Part shown: positions 43,909 through 55,300 of the stretch, one piece after another | Position numbering within the stretch: position 1 is the first letter of the stretch | How the letters are laid out: each line of letters begins with the position of its first letter | Assembly: GCF_900167115.1 (NCBI RefSeq) | Contig: NZ_FUXZ01000002.1 | Location: 62,001-126,000 of the forward strand | Origin: Eubacterium uniforme | GTDB lineage: Bacteria > Bacillota > Clostridia > Lachnospirales > Lachnospiraceae | Length of the DNA stretch: 64,000 nucleotides | Direction: 5' to 3' | Position numbers and translations under genes: made by a program | The notes under the pieces: model-generated | Seen by the model: only the letters and a program-made list of their open reading frames with translations | Databases searched by the model: none | Told to the model about the DNA's origin: nothing

Positions 43909-45543
43909 ATGACTATAATTGATTTATTGGAAAAGAACAGTGATTTATACGGAAGTGAAGAAGCTTTAGTAGAAATCAATCCTGAAAAGGAAGATGGTAA
44001 GAAATTTACATGGAAAGAATCAGAATTAATTGAAAATACTGAAAGTATAGGATACAGAAGAAGTCTTACATGGGACGTTTTTAATGAAAAAGCTAACAGA
44101 ATGGCAAATATGCTCTTAAGTAAGGGAGCTAAGAAGGGGGATAAAGTAGGTATCCTTCTTATGAACTGTCTTGAGTGGTTACCAATTTATTTTGGTATTT
44201 TAAAGGCTGGTTGTATTGCAGTTCCTCTTAATTTTAGATATTCTTCTGATGAAATTTTATATTGTTCTCAACTTGCTGATATTGACCTTTTATTATTTGG
44301 TCCAACATTTATTACTAGAATTGATGATATTGTTGATCAGCTTGAAAAGAGTACAGCGTTAATGTATGTTGGTGATAATTGTCCAGAATTTGCTGAAAGT
44401 TATAGAGATTTAGCAAGTAATTATTCGAGTAAGGATCCAAATATTGAACTTACGGAAGATGATTATGCTGCTATTTATTTTTCATCTGGAACAACAGGAT
44501 TTCCTAAGGCTATTTTGCATAAACATAGAAGTTTGATTCATTCAGCTAGAGTTGAACAGAATCATCATAGTACAAGCAGAGAGGATACATTCCTTTGTAT
44601 CCCACCTCTTTATCATACAGGTGCTAAGATGCATTGGTTTGGAAGTCTTATTTCTGGCTCAAAAGCAGTGCTTTTAACTGGAACAAAATCACAGTATATA
44701 TTTGATGCAGTTTCAAAGGAACATTGTACTATTGTATGGCTTCTTGTTCCTTGGGCACAGGATATTCTTGATAGTATTGAAAGTGGTGCAATAAAGCTTG
44801 AGGACTATGAACTATCACAGTGGAGACTCATGCATATAGGTGCACAGCCTGTACCACCATCATTAATCAAGAGATGGAAAGAATACTTCCCTAATCACGA
44901 TTATGATACTAACTATGGACTAAGTGAGTCAATTGGACCAGGTTGTGTACATCTTGGTGTTGAAAACGTTCATAAAGTTGGTGCAATTGGTATTCCGGGT
45001 TATGGTTGGGAATGTAAGATTGTTGATGAAAATGATGAATTAATAACAGATGATAGACCAGGTGAATTATGTGTTAAAGGTCCTGGTGTTATGGAGTGTT
45101 ATTACAAAGATAAAAAGGCAACAGAAGCGGTATTAAAGGATGGATGGCTTTATACTGGTGATGTAGCGAAAAGAGATGAGGATGGTTTCTACTTCCTCGT
45201 AGATAGAATTAAGGATGTTATTGTATCAGGTGGTGAAAACCTTTATCCTGTACAGATTGAAGATTTTCTTAGAAGATATGATAAGATTAAGGATGTTGCT
45301 GTAATTGGTCTTCCAGATAAAAGACTTGGAGAAATTGCAGGAGCAATTATTTCAATTAAAGATGGTTATGAATGTACAGAGGATGAGATTAATGAATTTT
45401 GTCTTGGACTTCCTAGATATAAGAGACCAAGAAAGATTATATTTGCTGATGTACCAAGAAATCCAACTGGTAAGATTGAAAAACCAAAACTTAGAGAGAA
45501 ATATAGTATTCTTAATCTTGTTGAACATGAAAATTCAGATTGA
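43909..45543 (+). CDS. AMP-forming acyl-CoA synthetase
   Basis: Adenylate-forming ligase, 544 residues. P-loop-like motif YFSSGTTGFPKAI near residue 190, then YGLSESIG, and the hinge/C-domain with GWLYTGDVAKRDEDGFY and NPTGKIEKPKL. The start is set by TTGGAG (43896-43901) before ATG 43909 (or 43906). The frame from 43852 includes a hairpin GGGGCTT/AAGCCCC (43854-43872) that is more likely non-coding leader. It follows the ACT gene by 66 bases; substrate is probably a fatty or aryl acid and cannot be set by sequence. Confidence 0.85.
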   Translation: MTIIDLLEKNSDLYGSEEALVEINPEKEDGKKFTWKESELIENTESIGYRRSLTWDVFNEKANRMANMLLSKGAKKGDKVGILLMNCLEWLPIYFGILKAGCIAVPLNFRYSSDEILYCSQLADIDLLLFGPTFITRIDDIVDQLEKSTALMYVGDNCPEFAESYRDLASNYSSKDPNIELTEDDYAAIYFSSGTTGFPKAILHKHRSLIHSARVEQNHHSTSREDTFLCIPPLYHTGAKMHWFGSLISGSKAVLLTGTKSQYIFDAVSKEHCTIVWLLVPWAQDILDSIESGAIKLEDYELSQWRLMHIGAQPVPPSLIKRWKEYFPNHDYDTNYGLSESIGPGCVHLGVENVHKVGAIGIPGYGWECKIVDENDELITDDRPGELCVKGPGVMECYYKDKKATEAVLKDGWLYTGDVAKRDEDGFYFLVDRIKDVIVSGGENLYPVQIEDFLRRYDKIKDVAVIGLPDKRLGEIAGAIISIKDGYECTEDEINEFCLGLPRYKRPRKIIFADVPRNPTGKIEKPKLREKYSILNLVEHENSD

Positions 45544-45613
45544 TAAATTTATGCGCTTATCAGAAATGGTAGGCGCATAGGTAAGTTATATATAGACATT
45601 TGAGAGGTACTAC

Positions 45614-47668
45614 GTGAGAGTAATAAAAGAATTATTTATAAAAGGGAAAAACAAAATAGATAGATTTGCAATGTTTCTTGAAAACGGATATAACAAGCAA
45701 ACTATGATTACATATGTTACATTATCTATTGTTTTAAATTTGATAATAGAGATGCTTGGTAGAAAGTCACCTATTAAGGGAATATATCACATGGTTAGAC
45801 AGCCATATGTATTCCTTGTTAATACGTTGATTTTACTTATGGTTTTCTCGATTACATTGATGTTTAGAAGAAGATATTTTTTGATTGCGGTGATGCTTGT
45901 TGCATGGCTTGGATTTGGTATATCTAATTGTATTTTACTTAATTTTAGAGTAACACCGTTTTCATATACAGATTTATTATTAATTGATAGTGCCATGGAT
46001 ATTATGAACAAGTATATGAATTTCGCAGGTGAAGTATTGCTTGTTGTTTTGGTAATTGTGGCAATTATATTCTTGATTATATGCTGGTTTAAAATGCCAA
46101 AGTTAAATCATAGAATTAATTATATTAGAAACGGTTTATTAGTTGCATTAATAGTTCTTGTAACATCAACATCGCTTAAGCTGGCTATAGATGCTAAGGT
46201 TTTAGCACTTAACTTTGGTAATTTAGCTGATGCTTATAAGGATTATGGTTTTGTTTATTGTTTTTCTAATAGTGTAGTTAACAGAGGTATTAGAAAACCA
46301 AGCGGTTATTCAGAAAAAAAGGTTCTTGAGATTAAAAAGAACATGGATGAAAAAGTAGATGTTAAGAAAGCTGCATTTACTCCTAATATTGTATTTGTTC
46401 AACTTGAATCATTCTTTGATATTTCAAGGGCTAAAAATATAAAGTTAAATAAGGATCCAATTCCTATTTATAATTCGTTAAGAAAGAGATATACATCTGG
46501 ATATGTTACAGTTCCAGTAGTCGGAGCTGGTACAGTTAATACTGAATTTGAATCTATCACAGGTATGAATCTTGATGATTTTGGTCCAGGTGAATATCCA
46601 TATAAAACTATACTTACAGAAACTACATGTGATAGTATATGTTATTCATTAAAAGATTATGGATATAAGACACATACTATTCATAATAATACAGGTACAT
46701 TCTATGGTCGTAATGAAGTATTACCTAACTTGGGATTTGATACATTTACATCTGTAGAATTTATGGATGTTGATGAATGGACACCTATAGATTGGCCAAA
46801 GGATAAGTTCTTAACTGAAGAAATTATAAATACACTTAAGGTTACACCTGATAATCCTGATTACATTTATACAATATCTGTTCAGGCACATGGTAAATAT
46901 CCTACATCGGGTGAATATCCAACAGATTATACAGTTACAGGTGCAGATGAGGATCATGAAATAAGTGAAGAACATGCAAATGAACTTGCATATTATAGTC
47001 AGCAAATACATGAGGATGACGAATTTGTTGGTGAACTTATAGAAGCATTATCAGCATTTGATGAAGATGTTATCTTGGTTATGTATGGAGATCATTTACC
47101 ATCATTAGGTTTTGATGATGATGATTTTGAAGGTTGCAATAAGATGCAGACAGAATATGTTATTTGGACAAATTTTAATGCTCTTAGTAAAAATATAAAT
47201 TATAAATCTGAAGATTTAGAGTTATATCAGATGTCTTCAAAAATTTTAGAACAGTTACATATTTCTGATGGAGCCATTAATGAGTATCATCAGACATGTA
47301 AAAATAATGAAGATTATCTTGATGGTCTTAAAACACTTGAGTATGACATATTATATGGTGATAAATTATGTTATGATGGTGTGAATCCTTATGAAAGAAC
47401 CGATATGAAGATGGGTATAAGGGATATTTACATCACCGGTGTACATAAGATAGAAGATGGTTATTTAGAAGTTAATGGACATAACTTTACTAAGTATAGT
47501 AAGGTTTATAAAGAAGATGAAGTTATGAAAACAGAGTTTGTGGATAGTAGTACACTTAGGGTATATGATCCAGATGTTGAGATGCTTGATAAATTCTATG
47601 TTTCACAACAAAACTCCAATACTCATGTTTTATTTACTACAAAAGCTTATTTGTACATAGGAAAATAA
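45614..47668 (+). CDS. LtaS-like membrane sulfatase-fold phosphotransferase
   Basis: 684 residues. Five or so N-terminal membrane segments (about 30-220), then an extracellular sulfatase-fold domain of the lipoteichoic acid synthase family: VQLESFFD, the catalytic threonine region GAGTVNTEFESITGM near residue 307, and VMYGDHLPSLGF. A C-terminal about 85 residues (IYITGVHKIEDGYLEVNGHNF) looks like an added beta-sandwich (IPT/TIG-like) domain. GTG start with GAGAGG 6 bases before. It probably transfers glycerol- or ribitol-phosphate-type groups at the cell surface. A hairpin with G-U pairs lies in the leader (45550-45579). Confidence 0.85.
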   Translation: MRVIKELFIKGKNKIDRFAMFLENGYNKQTMITYVTLSIVLNLIIEMLGRKSPIKGIYHMVRQPYVFLVNTLILLMVFSITLMFRRRYFLIAVMLVAWLGFGISNCILLNFRVTPFSYTDLLLIDSAMDIMNKYMNFAGEVLLVVLVIVAIIFLIICWFKMPKLNHRINYIRNGLLVALIVLVTSTSLKLAIDAKVLALNFGNLADAYKDYGFVYCFSNSVVNRGIRKPSGYSEKKVLEIKKNMDEKVDVKKAAFTPNIVFVQLESFFDISRAKNIKLNKDPIPIYNSLRKRYTSGYVTVPVVGAGTVNTEFESITGMNLDDFGPGEYPYKTILTETTCDSICYSLKDYGYKTHTIHNNTGTFYGRNEVLPNLGFDTFTSVEFMDVDEWTPIDWPKDKFLTEEIINTLKVTPDNPDYIYTISVQAHGKYPTSGEYPTDYTVTGADEDHEISEEHANELAYYSQQIHEDDEFVGELIEALSAFDEDVILVMYGDHLPSLGFDDDDFEGCNKMQTEYVIWTNFNALSKNINYKSEDLELYQMSSKILEQLHISDGAINEYHQTCKNNEDYLDGLKTLEYDILYGDKLCYDGVNPYERTDMKMGIRDIYITGVHKIEDGYLEVNGHNFTKYSKVYKEDEVMKTEFVDSSTLRVYDPDVEMLDKFYVSQQNSNTHVLFTTKAYLYIGK

Positions 47669-47670
47669 AT

Positions 47671-48534
47671 ATGGAAAGATTGTTTTGCGCAATGGCTGCC
47701 CTTCCTTTTATTGTTATTGGTAAAGGAATGTGGGAAGTAAGAAATTTTAAAATCACTAAGTATCAAATTGATACTAATAAAGATATAGGCGATTTGGATG
47801 GAAAGAAGATTATGCTTATTTCTGATCTTCATAATTGCGAATATGGTAAGAATAATGAAAAACTTTTTAAGGCTATAGATGAAGTTAATCCAGATTATAT
47901 TATGGTCGCTGGTGATCTAGTGGTTGGAAGTACAAAATATGATACAGACATCGCTTTGCATTTTATAAATACGATTGCAAAGAAATATGAAGTATTCTAT
48001 GCAAATGGTAATCATGAACAGCGTATGCGCGAAAATAGACATATATATGGTACTAAGTATCGAAAATTTATAAGAAGTTTTGATAAGAGTATTCATATTT
48101 TAAATAATTATTCTTATGATATAAATGATAAAGTTAGAGTAACAGGATTCGTTGCTCATAATAGATTCTTTTCAAAGTTTAAATTACCTGAAATGAAAAG
48201 AAGGTATATTATTAAAAGAATAAAGAAAAGAGATAGAAGCAAGTATAATATTTTAATTGCGCATAGCCCAGAGTATTTTGAAACATATAAAAACTGGGGC
48301 GCTGACTTGGTTTTATCTGGACATAATCATGGTGGAATAGTTAGATTACCGTTTATAGGCGGAGTTATAAGTCCACAGTATAAGATATTTGATAGATATG
48401 ATAGAGGAGTTTTTACTAAGGATAGTACTAAAATGATACTATCGGCAGGGCTTGGTAGTCATACTATAAATTTCAGGTTTAACAACAGACCAGAGATTGT
48501 CGTATTTACAATTAATAGTAGTTTTAAAGAATGA
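47671..48534 (+). CDS. Metallophosphoesterase (YaeI-like)
   Basis: 287 residues. The calcineurin-like metal motifs are complete: SDLHN, AGDLVVG, NGNHEQR, a histidine in AHSPEYF and SGHNHGG. A short hydrophobic N-terminus (FCAMAALPFIVIG) may anchor it to the membrane. Two bases after the LtaS-like gene, so coupled to it; a cell-envelope lipid or polymer substrate is likely but unproven. Confidence 0.85.
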   Translation: MERLFCAMAALPFIVIGKGMWEVRNFKITKYQIDTNKDIGDLDGKKIMLISDLHNCEYGKNNEKLFKAIDEVNPDYIMVAGDLVVGSTKYDTDIALHFINTIAKKYEVFYANGNHEQRMRENRHIYGTKYRKFIRSFDKSIHILNNYSYDINDKVRVTGFVAHNRFFSKFKLPEMKRRYIIKRIKKRDRSKYNILIAHSPEYFETYKNWGADLVLSGHNHGGIVRLPFIGGVISPQYKIFDRYDRGVFTKDSTKMILSAGLGSHTINFRFNNRPEIVVFTINSSFKE

Positions 48535-48573
48535 TTATTATAAAAAGAAATTTTATTAGATAAGGATTATAAA

Positions 48574-49314
48574 ATGGCGATTGAAGTTAAGCTTGAAGCA
48601 TTTGAAGGTCCGTTAGACCTCTTGCTTCATTTGATAGAAAAAAATAAAGTGGATATTTATGATATTCCTATTGTTACAATTACAGATCAATATCTAGAAT
48701 ATGTAAATGCTATGCAGAATGAGGATTTAAATGTAGTAAGTGAGTTCCTTGTTATGGCAGCAACACTTTTAGATATTAAATGTAAGATGCTACTTCCTAA
48801 AGAAGTTGATGAGAATGATGAAGAAATTGACCCAAGAGCCGAACTTGTTGAAAAACTTATTGAATATAAGACTTATAAATATATGTCTTTAGAACTTAAA
48901 GATATGCAGCTTTATGCTGGTAAATCAATATATCGAGAAGCACATATTCCAAAAGAAGTTGCTAAGTACGAAGCACCAGTGGATTTGGATAAATTACTTT
49001 CTGGTATTGATATGCAAAAACTTCAGGAAGTATTTGATAGTGTAATCAAGAGAAGAGAAGATAAGATTGACCCAGTTAGAAGTAAGTTTGGTAAAATCGA
49101 AAAGGAAGAGATTTCTCTTCCAGATAAGATTTCTTACGTAAGAAAGTATGCAGGTACTAAAAAGAAATTTAGTTTTAGACAGCTTCTTGAAAAGAGTGAA
49201 AGTAAGCAGGAGATTATCGTTACTTTTCTCGCTGTTTTAGAACTTATAAAGAGTGGTAAAATTAAGGTTGCTCAAAAGCATACATTTGATGATATTATTA
49301 TTGATACGATATAG
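48574..49314 (+). CDS. scpA: Segregation and condensation protein A
   Basis: Kleisin subunit of the SMC-ScpAB condensin, 246 residues. N-terminal VKLEAFEGPLDLLLHLIEKNKVDIYDIPI is the family signature and the C-terminal winged helix (FLAVLELIKSGKIKVAQ) binds the SMC head. The usual partner scpB is not next to it; the giant RHS gene follows instead. Starts 40 bases after the phosphoesterase gene with AAGGAT upstream. Confidence 0.95.
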   Translation: MAIEVKLEAFEGPLDLLLHLIEKNKVDIYDIPIVTITDQYLEYVNAMQNEDLNVVSEFLVMAATLLDIKCKMLLPKEVDENDEEIDPRAELVEKLIEYKTYKYMSLELKDMQLYAGKSIYREAHIPKEVAKYEAPVDLDKLLSGIDMQKLQEVFDSVIKRREDKIDPVRSKFGKIEKEEISLPDKISYVRKYAGTKKKFSFRQLLEKSESKQEIIVTFLAVLELIKSGKIKVAQKHTFDDIIIDTI

Positions 49315-49368
49315 ATATTATTTAAGAAAGTGGAGAAAATGAGAAATAGAAAAGGAAGAATTGTAAAA

Positions 49369-52300
49369 ATGAATAAGTATGTAAAAAAAGCATTAAAAAG
49401 AGCTATATCCTTAACATTAGTAGCATCGCTTATATCAACAAATATTGATGTTGCTGCTGCTAGTGAAAAACCAGAAGGTTTAGTATCTTTTAATGGTAAT
49501 TTTTTTGATACATTTGAAGAAGCGGTAACAGAGGCTAATGATTCAGCATTAACCTCTGTTACTATTTGTTTATATGGAGATGTAGAAGTTTCTGATTGTA
49601 TTAAGTTAAAAAATAAAGAGTATATTATAAAAGGTGTGGAAAGTGCATTAGATGAAGACGGTGAAGGTGGACATACAAAAATAAAATATAATATTACAAA
49701 TGAAGATGAAAAAAAGGATTATCCTATTTTTGAAATGGATGGATCAAAAGTTGAATTTGATAGTGTATCTATATGTGGAAAAGGTTTAGATAAAAATAAT
49801 AAGATGTATGGAGATGTGATTGAAGCTAATAAATCATATATAAATCTTTATAATTCAACTATTATGGATTTTATGAGTAATAAATCTATAATAAATATGA
49901 AGGATTCTTCCATTAACATGGATAAAATAAGTGGTATTAGTGGAAATGTATTTGATGGATATGGATGTATTCATGGTGAGGGTACTAGTAGAATTAAAGA
50001 TGGAAGTATTGACAATAACAATGGTGGAAAAGCAGGCGGTATATATGCAGAGGGACCAATTTATTTAGAAGATACAAATGTGTTTGGTAATAAGGGATCA
50101 GAAGCTGGTGGAATATATGCAAAAGATTCTTTGTATACAAAGGGTGTTACAGTATATAAAAATAGTAATTCATCTTATAATGAAGGTGGAGGAATTACTA
50201 TTGATAGTAAAAATGATTCTGAACTTATTAATACAAGGATCGCAAATAATAATTCGTATACTTATTATGGTGGACTTAGAATTCTTGGTAGTGGAACTGT
50301 AGATCTCTTTGGAGTAAAATTTTTTGATAATTTAGGAAAATTTTCTGTTGGAGCAATTGATCTTGAAAACAAAGACGCAACTTTGACTTTTAGAAACAAA
50401 GGAAGATATGATTCTGTTTTTGGTTCAGTAGAGTGTGATAGAAATGAGATTGGACATCAAGCAGATGATGAAACAATAAGAAATAATGGTACTATTGTAT
50501 GCGATGATGTATATATTCATAATGATAGAGGAAATGAATTTGGCACAATAAAAATTAGGGATAATGGTAATTTTATCCTTGGAAGAGATGCAGAGATTAA
50601 TGATACTATTGTTCTTGAAAAAGATTCTTCAATTTTGAAAATCAAAGATAATCTTCAGTATCATAATGAGATAAATCCTATTAGGGTAAAGTATAGTAAT
50701 AATTTAGGAATGTCTCTACCTAAAACAGTTGCATATATAGATGGTTCAAATAAAGAAGAATTAGGATATGATGTTTTATCAAAAAAAATTATATATGTCG
50801 ATGATGAAAGAATTCCAGATAGTGCATATTTAGAATATAGAGATGGAAAAATTGAATTATCAAGTGATGTTAAAAAAATAAAAATTAAAGCTAAAAATAA
50901 AAAAGGAGAGGCAGTAAAAGGCGTTAGTTTTGAATTATATTTGGTAAAATCCATTGAATATGATGATAATGGCGAAGTTAAATCGTGTAAAAGTACAAAA
51001 TTAAATAGAACAGAATCAACAGATAATAATGGTGAAGTATTATTATCTGGTTTTGGTGCGGGTAAATATAGATTGGTAACTGTTGGAACACCAAGCGAAT
51101 ACAGTAGTGGTGATACAAAAGATGTATTTTTTGATTTATTAGATAATGATAAAAATCTAGAAGTGATAATTGCTAATAGAGATTATAGTCCTACCGCTGT
51201 AATCAGAGGTTTTATTAATGATGACAATGAAGATTCAGATGATGAAGATGATGATGAAGAGGAAAATAATCAAAATACTGGAACAGAAACACAAGAAGAT
51301 GAGCAACAGCAAGGAGATGTATTAGATTCTAAGAATGGTAAGGAATCAAAAATTAATGAAAACATTTGCTTTAATGCTGGAGATAGTTCTGATGATGAGG
51401 GTATTGTTTCATTCACATGGGATTTTGGAGATGGAAGTGAGCAGGAATCAGGTAAAATTGTTAATCATAGATACCAAAAAGCTGGAACATATACCGTTAA
51501 TTTGATAATTACAGATAGTAAGGGACAGAAAAGTGTTGCATCAACAAAATTAAAAGTATCTGGAGTTAGAAATGGTGAAAGTAGTGTGAATTTATATTTT
51601 TATGATTCACAATCACTTGGTGGCGTAAAGGATTTAAATGTATATATATACGATGAAAATGGAAATCAGGTTTATGCTAAAGCGCAGAAAACAGATGTAA
51701 ATGGAAAATTGAACATTGCTCTTAAGCCTGGAAAGTATAGTTTAAAGGCTAGTAATAGTATGTATCCTACAAGAATGAAAAACTTTATTGTTTCAGACAG
51801 TACGGATATCTCTATGCCTATTAATAGTAAGACTGCAGCTGAAAGTAAAATTGAATTACATGATTTGACATACGATGAGATGGTTGAAGCTGGAATAGAT
51901 GTAAATAATATCGGGAATGTAAGTTTTGCTGGTTTTAAGATAGAATTGGATTTTGATACTGAATATGAATATGATTCTGATAAGAATAATAGAAAAAGAG
52001 AAGATTTAGAGTATATTGTTTATTACAACCATTCAGCTCAAAAATGGGAAGTAAATGGGAAAAAAGCAAAAGAAATAGAAGCTGTTGAATTAGATCCGGA
52101 TCATGTATTGATTTATGATAGTGGTTTTAAGTGGGAAAAAGAAATATTTGAAGTTAAACTATTAACAATTAATAATTCCAAAACAGATACAATTAAGAAT
52201 GCATATGCAAAAATAGATTTTAATGACAAAGTAACATATGCGGCCATGGATGAAGAAAGTGAAAATCAAAATTTTGATGTTAAGAAAGTTGATGATGTAA

Positions 52301-55300
52301 AACCAGGTGAAGTTGCCGTTACATCGTGGTATTTACGTGGAGAAAATGAAGGAGATGCTGAGATTGGTGTAGAGACATATGGTGATTTTTGCTCTGATGG
52401 AAATGAACCACAGCCATTTAGCAGTTATGCTCATATTAAAAAGGATATTCATATTGTTAATGTTAAGGATTTTAAGTTTGAAGTTAAGTGTGATAAGTAT
52501 GCTTATTCTGATGAAGAATACAAGGTTGAATTAAGAGTTAGAAATCAAAGTGGAAGAAAATTGAGAAATTTCACATTGTATAATTCTTCAAGAATGCAGG
52601 TATCAGCTGATTATCTTACAGAATTAGAAAAAGGTGAAGATGATGTATTTGTAAAAAGTCTATCTTCATATGGTTCTGTATCATTAACATTTAGAACTAA
52701 ATTTAAAAGTGCATATACTGAAGAACAATTAAAATATGAATTGTTACGCTTAATATTTACAATATATGATGGATTTTCAAGTGATATTCCAGCTGACGTT
52801 GAAATTTCAAAATCAGATGTTGTATCTGCATGTGATTATGCTGGTATTGATTATGACAGTTTGCCTAAACCTAAAGCAGCTGATCCAGTTGATTTGTTAA
52901 CAGGTTCTTTTACGTATGATTATAAGGATTTAGAATTATTAGGTAAGGAAAGTTTAACTTATGAAAGATATTATAATTCTAATGATAATTTGAATGAAAA
53001 ATTTGTTTTTGATGAAAATGATGATACAAAAACAATAAAGAATCATTTAAGTGAAGGTTGGAGCGATAATTATTCATATGCAATTGAAAAAATGTATGTG
53101 GATGAAAATAAAGAAGAACTTGAATTAATTGATTTTTCAGAAAAGACTGATGATGAAAATACTTCTGATCAAAATAATGATAAAGAAGAACTTAGTAGCG
53201 AAAGTGCTACTAATGGAGAAATGATTTGTATGACTCTTCCTAAAGGGGAAAGGGTTTATTTCAGTGCACCTAAAAATAGTGAAGAAGATAATGCAAATGA
53301 ATCTGAAAGTACTTATGAGATTGATGATATAAAGTATGTTCAATATATAAGTAGAAAAGGTTCTAATTTTACATTATATGAAACTGAAAATAAATATGTT
53401 GTAATTAGTAATTTCGGTAAAACATATGTGTTTAATCATAAAGGTCAGATTGAATGTATAAAAAAATCAAATGAAAATATTATTGATGAACTGAAAGTAG
53501 CTGAATCAGAGGAAAATACTTATAACGATTTTAATGATAATGAAGTAGTATTTACATATGATGATTGTTATCTTAAAAAAGTAAAAAGTGTTGCTGGAGA
53601 ACTTAAGTTTAATTATGATTTAGCTGGTAAAATTATTGATGTAACAGGCAATGATAATTACATTGTAAGATTATCTTATGATAAGGGAAATCTTAAAAAG
53701 ATAACAGATGCTGACGGTGGAGTTACAGAGTATACCTATTATGATAATAATCTTTTAAAATCAATTAAGTCACCTGATAAGATTAAGCTTTTTGAAAATA
53801 CATATGATGATTATGGAAGAGTAATCAAGCAGGTAGTTGATGAAAAAGAAGTATATACATTTACTTATGAAAATAAATTTGAAGATGTAAATACTTCTGC
53901 TAATATGACAAATACTGTAACTGGACCAAATGGTTACATTAAAAAGATTGTTACTGATAATGATGGAAGAACAGTTTCAGAAACAGAAAATGGTAAAGAA
54001 TCATCATATACATATAATGATAATAATTTATTATTTACAAAGACTGATGCAGATGGTAATGTGACTAAGTATTATTATGATGATAATGGACATAATAATA
54101 AGATTAAATATGCAGATGGTTTATTTGAAAAATTTGAATATGATGCAAAGGGAAGACTTTTAAGTAAAACAGGAAAAAGCAAAGTAACAGAATATTATAA
54201 TTATGATAAATATGGAAATCTTACTTCATATACGAATGGAGTAGGTGAAACAGCTTTATATGAATATGATAAAAATGGTAATCTTATTTTGATGACTGAT
54301 TATATGGGAGCTCAAAGTAAATTTTCATATGATAAAAAAGGAAATGTATTATCATATGTGGATGCACAGAATAATACTATTTCATTTACATATGATGATA
54401 GGGGGTTAATTGAATCAAAAAAGAATCCTGATGGTAATAGTGAAGAATATGAATATTCAAAAGCAGGAAAGCTCTTATCAGTTACAGATTATTCAGGAAA
54501 TAAGGAAACATATGATCTTTCTGATGCTGGTGTAAAATTAGGAATTACAGATAAAAGAGGAAACAAGACAAGTATTTTCTATGATGAACGTGATAGAAAG
54601 AATGGAGTAAAAACTGCTGAAGGCAGAGAAACAAAATATGCATATGATTCAGCAAATAACATAGAAAAGATTACTGATGCACTTGGATATAGTTTAAATT
54701 ATGAATATGACAGTGATGGTAATGTTACAAAGTATACAGATAATGCTGGAAATGAATATGTATATTCATATAATAATGATGGCAGTGTAAAATCATATAT
54801 TGATCCATTAAATAATAAATATAATTATTTTTATGATACTAATGGTAATCTTAAAAAGAGTGAAAATCCAGATGGTAGTAGCGAAAAGTATGATTATGAT
54901 GCATTAGGAAATGTAATCAAAATTACAGATGCTAATGGAAATGAAGAAAAATATGAAAGAAATAATCTTGGATTAGTTACTAAATTTACAGATAAGAATG
55001 GACATGAAACATCATATGAGTACAATGCATTTGGTAAAGTTAGTGTAATAACAAATCCTAATGGTGAAAAATTATTATGTAGTTATGATACTTTAGGATA
55101 CTTAAGTTCTGTAAAAAGAGAAGATGGTTCCTTAAAGAAATATGAATATGATACATTAGGAAGAGTAAGTGGATTAACTAATTATAACGGAGATAAAACA
55201 TCATATGAGTATGATGAAATTGGTAATGTTAAAAAGATTATTTATCCGGATGGAAGTAATGATGAATTTTCATATGATGAAAATTCTAACTTAACAGAAT

